Source: Lycorma delicatula
Taxonomy: Eukaryota; Arthropoda; Insecta; Hemiptera; Fulgoridae
Direction: 5' to 3'
Assembly (NCBI RefSeq): GCF_047948215.1
Contig: NC_134456.1
Coordinates: 196,862,034-196,926,033, forward strand
Length of the DNA: 64,000 nucleotides
Shown: one piece after another, positions 60,720-64,000 of the stretch
Layout: every line of letters starts with the position of its first letter
Numbering within the stretch: position 1 is the stretch's first letter
Position numbers and translations under genes: made by a program
Notes under the pieces: generated by a model
Told to the model about the DNA's origin: nothing
The model's database searches: none
Seen by the model: the letters and a program-made list of their open reading frames with translations, nothing else

Positions 60720-61180
60720 AATATATAAACAAATGATTATCCCATCGGTTCGTGAGATTGCACAACATCGCAATGTCAAATACCTGCAGAGGCTGGAGAA
60801 TCATGTAAACCACTTTGCAATTAATCTACTCGATAACAGCAGAGACGTCCGACGGTTGAAACGAACCCATGTACTCGACTTAGGGTCTGCGTAACAGTTT
60901 GGAATCTAACACGGTCAAGTTTAGTGGTGTCGTATCTAATTTCTTGTTACTTTTCTTTCTTTTTCTTTTTTATTTGATATTAATGTTTGTTTTGTGGACT
61001 ATGTGGTGCTGAAATTGTTCGTTTGTGATTTATGACTGAGCTTGAAATTTCATATTTGACTTTAAGATTGCTTCCAACTGTTTACTGTGTTTTATTTATT
61101 TTGGGGATTCCTTAAGGACCTTCTTATCACGTGCTTTTGTCAGGAAACTTACACAGGTAAGCTCCACAGGACAGCCGATT
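60720..61180 (+). pseudogene. Jockey-clade ORF2 C-terminus and 3' UTR fragment
   Basis: From 60739 one frame reads IPSVREIAQHRNVKYLQRLE, NHVNHFAINLLDNS, RDVRRLKRTHVLDL and stops at TAA 60893-60895. This is the conserved C-terminal end of Jockey-clade RT ORFs. A T- and G-rich UTR follows. The C-terminal text is intact, better kept than in the 20.6-21.5 kb relative. The 3' boundary is uncertain. The RT palm fragment 400 bp downstream is a separate piece, in the wrong order for one element. Confidence 0.75.
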
Positions 61181-61600
61181 GTAATTATAATTGTTATTGA
61201 AGAAAAAAAAATGATTATACGAAATAACAGTGATGTAATTATGTAAGTATTCACAATATCAATTAATAACGATTTTTTACATAGTAGATAGACGAAATTG
61301 GTAAAAAAAAAATTTAGTTATACTTCAAAAATATTTGAGTACGTATGTAAGTATACGTTAAAAAGAATTTAGTAAATTGAAGATAAACTTACAATAAAAA
61401 AAATTAAATTAAAAAAACATCAGCAGTGTAGTGATATTGTTTTAGAAAAGGAAATACCTCATTAAGTAAATATGACCGGAGGTCGTTAGGAAATGCATCA
61501 AAATGGGAAACAGAAGCGTAACAACCTTTTTCTTCTTGGCTAAAGTAAGATGTTGCACACGAAAACACTTCGTTATAACAAACTAAGAAATATATAATAT
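61181..61600. other. AT-rich DNA without recognised gene
   Basis: Nothing supportable was seen. Confidence 0.4.
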
Positions 61601-62160
61601 TATTACCGGTTATCTCGAAAGAAAGATGTACTGCTCTGCGGCGTTTTTAGACGTCCTTCGACAAGGTTTGGTTATCAGGCCTACTCTTCAAACTGAAGAA
61701 TAGGAATTGCCTTCCTCAACCTTATTTATTTGATTCTACAAAGTTTCTTAGACGGTCGCTTCTCACAGGTTAGGTATAATCAATATCTATTTAATTCTTT
61801 AAATGTCTCGGGAATGATGCAGCACTCGGTATTGGGACCGGTTTTATTCCTAGTATATACAGAAGTATATACAGAAGTAAATCTCGGACAAGGAAAGTCA
61901 GAAGACTTTCCTTGTCCGAGATTTATTGAATTGCATCTTACGCGGATGATACGGCGATCTTAGCAGTTGACTCTGGCCGGATTGTAGCTTCGGAGAAGTT
62001 TCATTCAGCGTTAGATGCAATCAGTACGTGGCTGGACAAATGGAAAATTAAGATCAATTAGGTGAAATCTACCCATGTTACGTTATTACTAGGAAATGAG
62101 ACTGCTCTACAGACTTCTCGGATAACGTTGAAAGTTCTCATACAACTAGTGTGAGGTACT
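61601..62160 (+). pseudogene. Jockey-clade RT palm fragment
   Basis: Shifted frames read CSAAFLDV (first catalytic Asp), then LQSFLDGRFSQVRYNQ, SGMMQHSVLGPVLFLVYT (GPVLF box degraded from GVPQGSVLG), YADDTAILAV (about 61940), ALDAISTWLDKWKIKIN and ends at a VRY codon string. The normal continuation would be VRYLGL as at 20640. Between LVYT and YADD lie a tandem copy of TATATACAGAAG and a perfect 22-bp-arm fold-back in place of the usual DIP-containing linker. Confidence 0.8.
61878..61925. repeat. Perfect fold-back, 22-bp arms, 4-bp loop
   Basis: TAAATCTCGGACAAGGAAAG plus TC, loop AGAA, then the exact reverse complement. It lies inside the Jockey RT fragment, just before the YADD box. Confidence 0.97.
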
Positions 62161-62346
62161 GAAGTTTGGTATTTTAACCAGAGAATCAATTGTTACGGTA
62201 TAACCATTTAAATCAATTAGTACGGGCAAATATTAGTGACAAATAAACAAACTCTATGCAAGCAAAAACTGATGTTCTAGATAATTCAGTAAAAATATAG
62301 CCCGTGAACGTAAACGCTTGTATGAATCTATTCTTCACGAGGCTTA
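62161..62346 (+). repeat. Dispersed repeat, second copy
   Basis: Partner of 59594-59780. It begins at the exact point where the Jockey RT text stops (VRY), so it either inserted there or joined by rearrangement. Confidence 0.85.
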
Positions 62347-62545
62347 CACATAATTCGATGTATGACGTAGAGAGGTCATGTACTGGAGAAGAAGAAACAG
62401 ACTTACCAGAAATTCAAGCATATGTATTAGGTAACGGGTATTGATTCTTAGTTGTCTTTCCACAACAAGATCCTTCTATATCTGACCTTCTTGAAACCGA
62501 TATGACCGTATAGGACTCAGCTTTGTGGGACGATTAGTGAGAGCA
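62347..62545 (+). other. Coding-like stretch, unidentified
   Basis: ATG at 62358 opens 28 codons with mixed composition (ERSCTGEEETDLPEIQAYVL) to TGA. The same frame resumes as FLVVFPQQDPSISDLLETDM, a stop, then DSALWDD. Two or three single-base stops interrupt what looks like a former protein. I do not recognise a family; it may be a transposon relic. Confidence 0.25.
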
Positions 62546-63347
62546 ATATTTACCACTTGTTTAACAAGGCGAATCGTATTTCATAAATCAATATGTACAA
62601 ACAAACAAAATTATCGTTAAAAAACATTGCTTTTTTCCCTAGTGTATCCTACAACAAAATTATTTTCCAAATTTAGGATTGAATAGCTATCATTATTAAT
62701 AGGGTACTAGGAAAGTTATCATTTTGTTAAAATATCATAAAACCCTTCATCACGTGTATTATTTTTTAAAAACCAGACAATATTTGTTTTCATTTGATAG
62801 TACGAGGAAATACATTAAAAAAAACTATCAATGAAAGAAATATTTCTCAATTTTTTTTTAAAATTCCGTTTCGAAAAAGAAATTGTTATGAAAATCAATT
62901 TTTTGCTTTTGATAATAATACTGAACAATGAATCAAAAATGAATAATTCTGTTTAAATAATAATAATAAATGTTCATACAATTTTAAATACTAATAAATA
63001 AAAACGTTTAAAATAAATTTTAAAAGTATTTTTAAATATATTTAGCTAATTTTGTTCTAAACAGAGATTATAAATTTAATTTTTCATATGTAGCTAGCAC
63101 CTAACAACTTTAATGAATTATACTATTGTAAATATGAGATAAATTCTCACATGGAGAAAATAAATTGCTCTATTACTACTAGCTGGCTCAGAACACAACT
63201 TATAGCAACTGAATATAGTTACCCGGAAGACCGGATTTGTAATATTGTATCACAGAATTAAACCGTAACTGTATTAGCTGCATAAATTTAAGTATTAGGT
63301 GTTTGCCTTTTGTTGCAGATTATATAAATAAAGATATATATATGTGT

Positions 63348-63405
<58 letters not shown>

Positions 63406-64000
63406 TTTCAAAAACATCATGAACATTATTTTTAAATTATATTACAATCAAATTAGTCATGTAAATATGGCACTGAATTTATGATAATATGAAGATATTA
63501 TCATAAAATATTATCATTAAATTAGTGAAGACTAATTTTAGTACAATAATTGTAAATTTGCTAATTATTAACTTCGATGAAAAAAAAAACTGAAAGAAAC
63601 TTTTAAGAATCAAATTCTATGTTGAGCAGTCAGTAAATAAATACTATTTTAGAGCGTTTTAAGTCACATCAGTGTTTACCTAACCTTCGGAATAATGAAA
63701 ATAATAATTTAAAAAAATATATTATTATGTAAGCTTATTTACTTGTTTTTAAGGTCATTTTACGCAAAAAAATTATTCTTTAGGTTTACTATGAAAAATG
63801 TATTATAGAAATGAATACTAGATTATATTAAGGTGAAAATGAATGCAAAGGTTATCATGAGAATAAATTAGCATGATGAAATAGAATTTATACATTTACA
63901 TGTAGAGTTATTGGAAGAAGTAATATCTGAAGTATTAGTACAATAACCGGTAGTTAGAACCATTATAAATGTGCAACGTCAATCTTGATTTGTGAAGTAG
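62546..64000. other. AT-rich DNA, one microsatellite
   Basis: (TA)n at 63352-63401, the longest of the window. No gene recognised. Confidence 0.45.
63352..63401. repeat. (TA)n microsatellite
   Basis: About 25 TA units. Confidence 0.95.

Noticed and set aside
61095..61156. Small plus-strand exon ending in GTAAGC
   Set aside because: It falls in the 3' UTR of a Jockey fragment, and the acceptor is weak.
1..64000. CRISPR array, prophage, operon or other prokaryotic system
   Set aside because: Base composition, SINEs, LINEs, mariner and splice signals all show eukaryotic nuclear DNA; no regular spaced repeats occur.

Overview
This is AT-rich (roughly 70% A+T by eye) eukaryotic nuclear DNA. It has no bacterial-style operons, tRNA or rRNA genes or CRISPR arrays. 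It holds long gene-poor stretches, many (TA)n microsatellites, and a dense graveyard of insect-type transposable elements: R1-clade, Jockey-clade, RTE-like and RNase H-bearing I-like non-LTR retrotransposons, a dead mariner, tRNA-derived SINEs, and several dispersed families with a hairpin near one end. The combination suggests an insect. The SINE tail and the hairpin-ended repeats resemble, from memory, those of auchenorrhynchan Hemiptera (planthopper type); that placement is an inference.

Layout. 1-5.6 kb: a nearly intact R1-clade element (endonuclease, reverse transcriptase, zinc knuckle, GC-rich 3' UTR), a relic of a second R1-like family, and a 3'-UTR-only copy of the first family. 5.9-6.7 kb: a hairpin-ended repeat. 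8.5 kb: an ORF on the minus strand that could be a terminal exon. 10.7-11.3 kb: a possible transposase N-terminus and another hairpin-ended repeat. 13-15 kb: the 5' half of a Jockey element. 15.7-18.3 kb: a large inverted repeat with arms near 0.7 kb around a 1.2 kb spacer. 19-21.5 kb: 3' parts of an RTE-like and a Jockey element. 23.8 kb: a convincing 88-bp coding exon on the minus strand with good splice sites. 27.4 kb: a hairpin-ended repeat. 29.2-31 kb: an R1-clade relic on the minus strand. 32.2-33.4 kb: a Jockey copy in which ORF1 runs directly into the 3' UTR. 33.5-40.2 kb: SINEs, a hairpin-ended repeat and an RTE-like relic on the minus strand. 41-46.4 kb: an unclassified repeat block, a mariner nested in a hairpin-ended repeat, and one more repeat. 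51.7-58.1 kb: two copies of an I-like element, one keeping a 388-residue ORF. 59.6-62.5 kb: Jockey fragments and a dispersed repeat.

How it fits together. No complete host gene is visible. The simplest reading is that most of the window is intron or intergenic DNA of a large minus-strand gene represented by the 23.8 kb exon, filled by successive retroelement insertions. The autonomous families would have supplied the enzymes for their truncated relatives; SINEs rely on such enzymes in trans. The least explained structures are the large inverted repeat, the short near-perfect fold-backs inside or beside dead elements, and the candidate exons.
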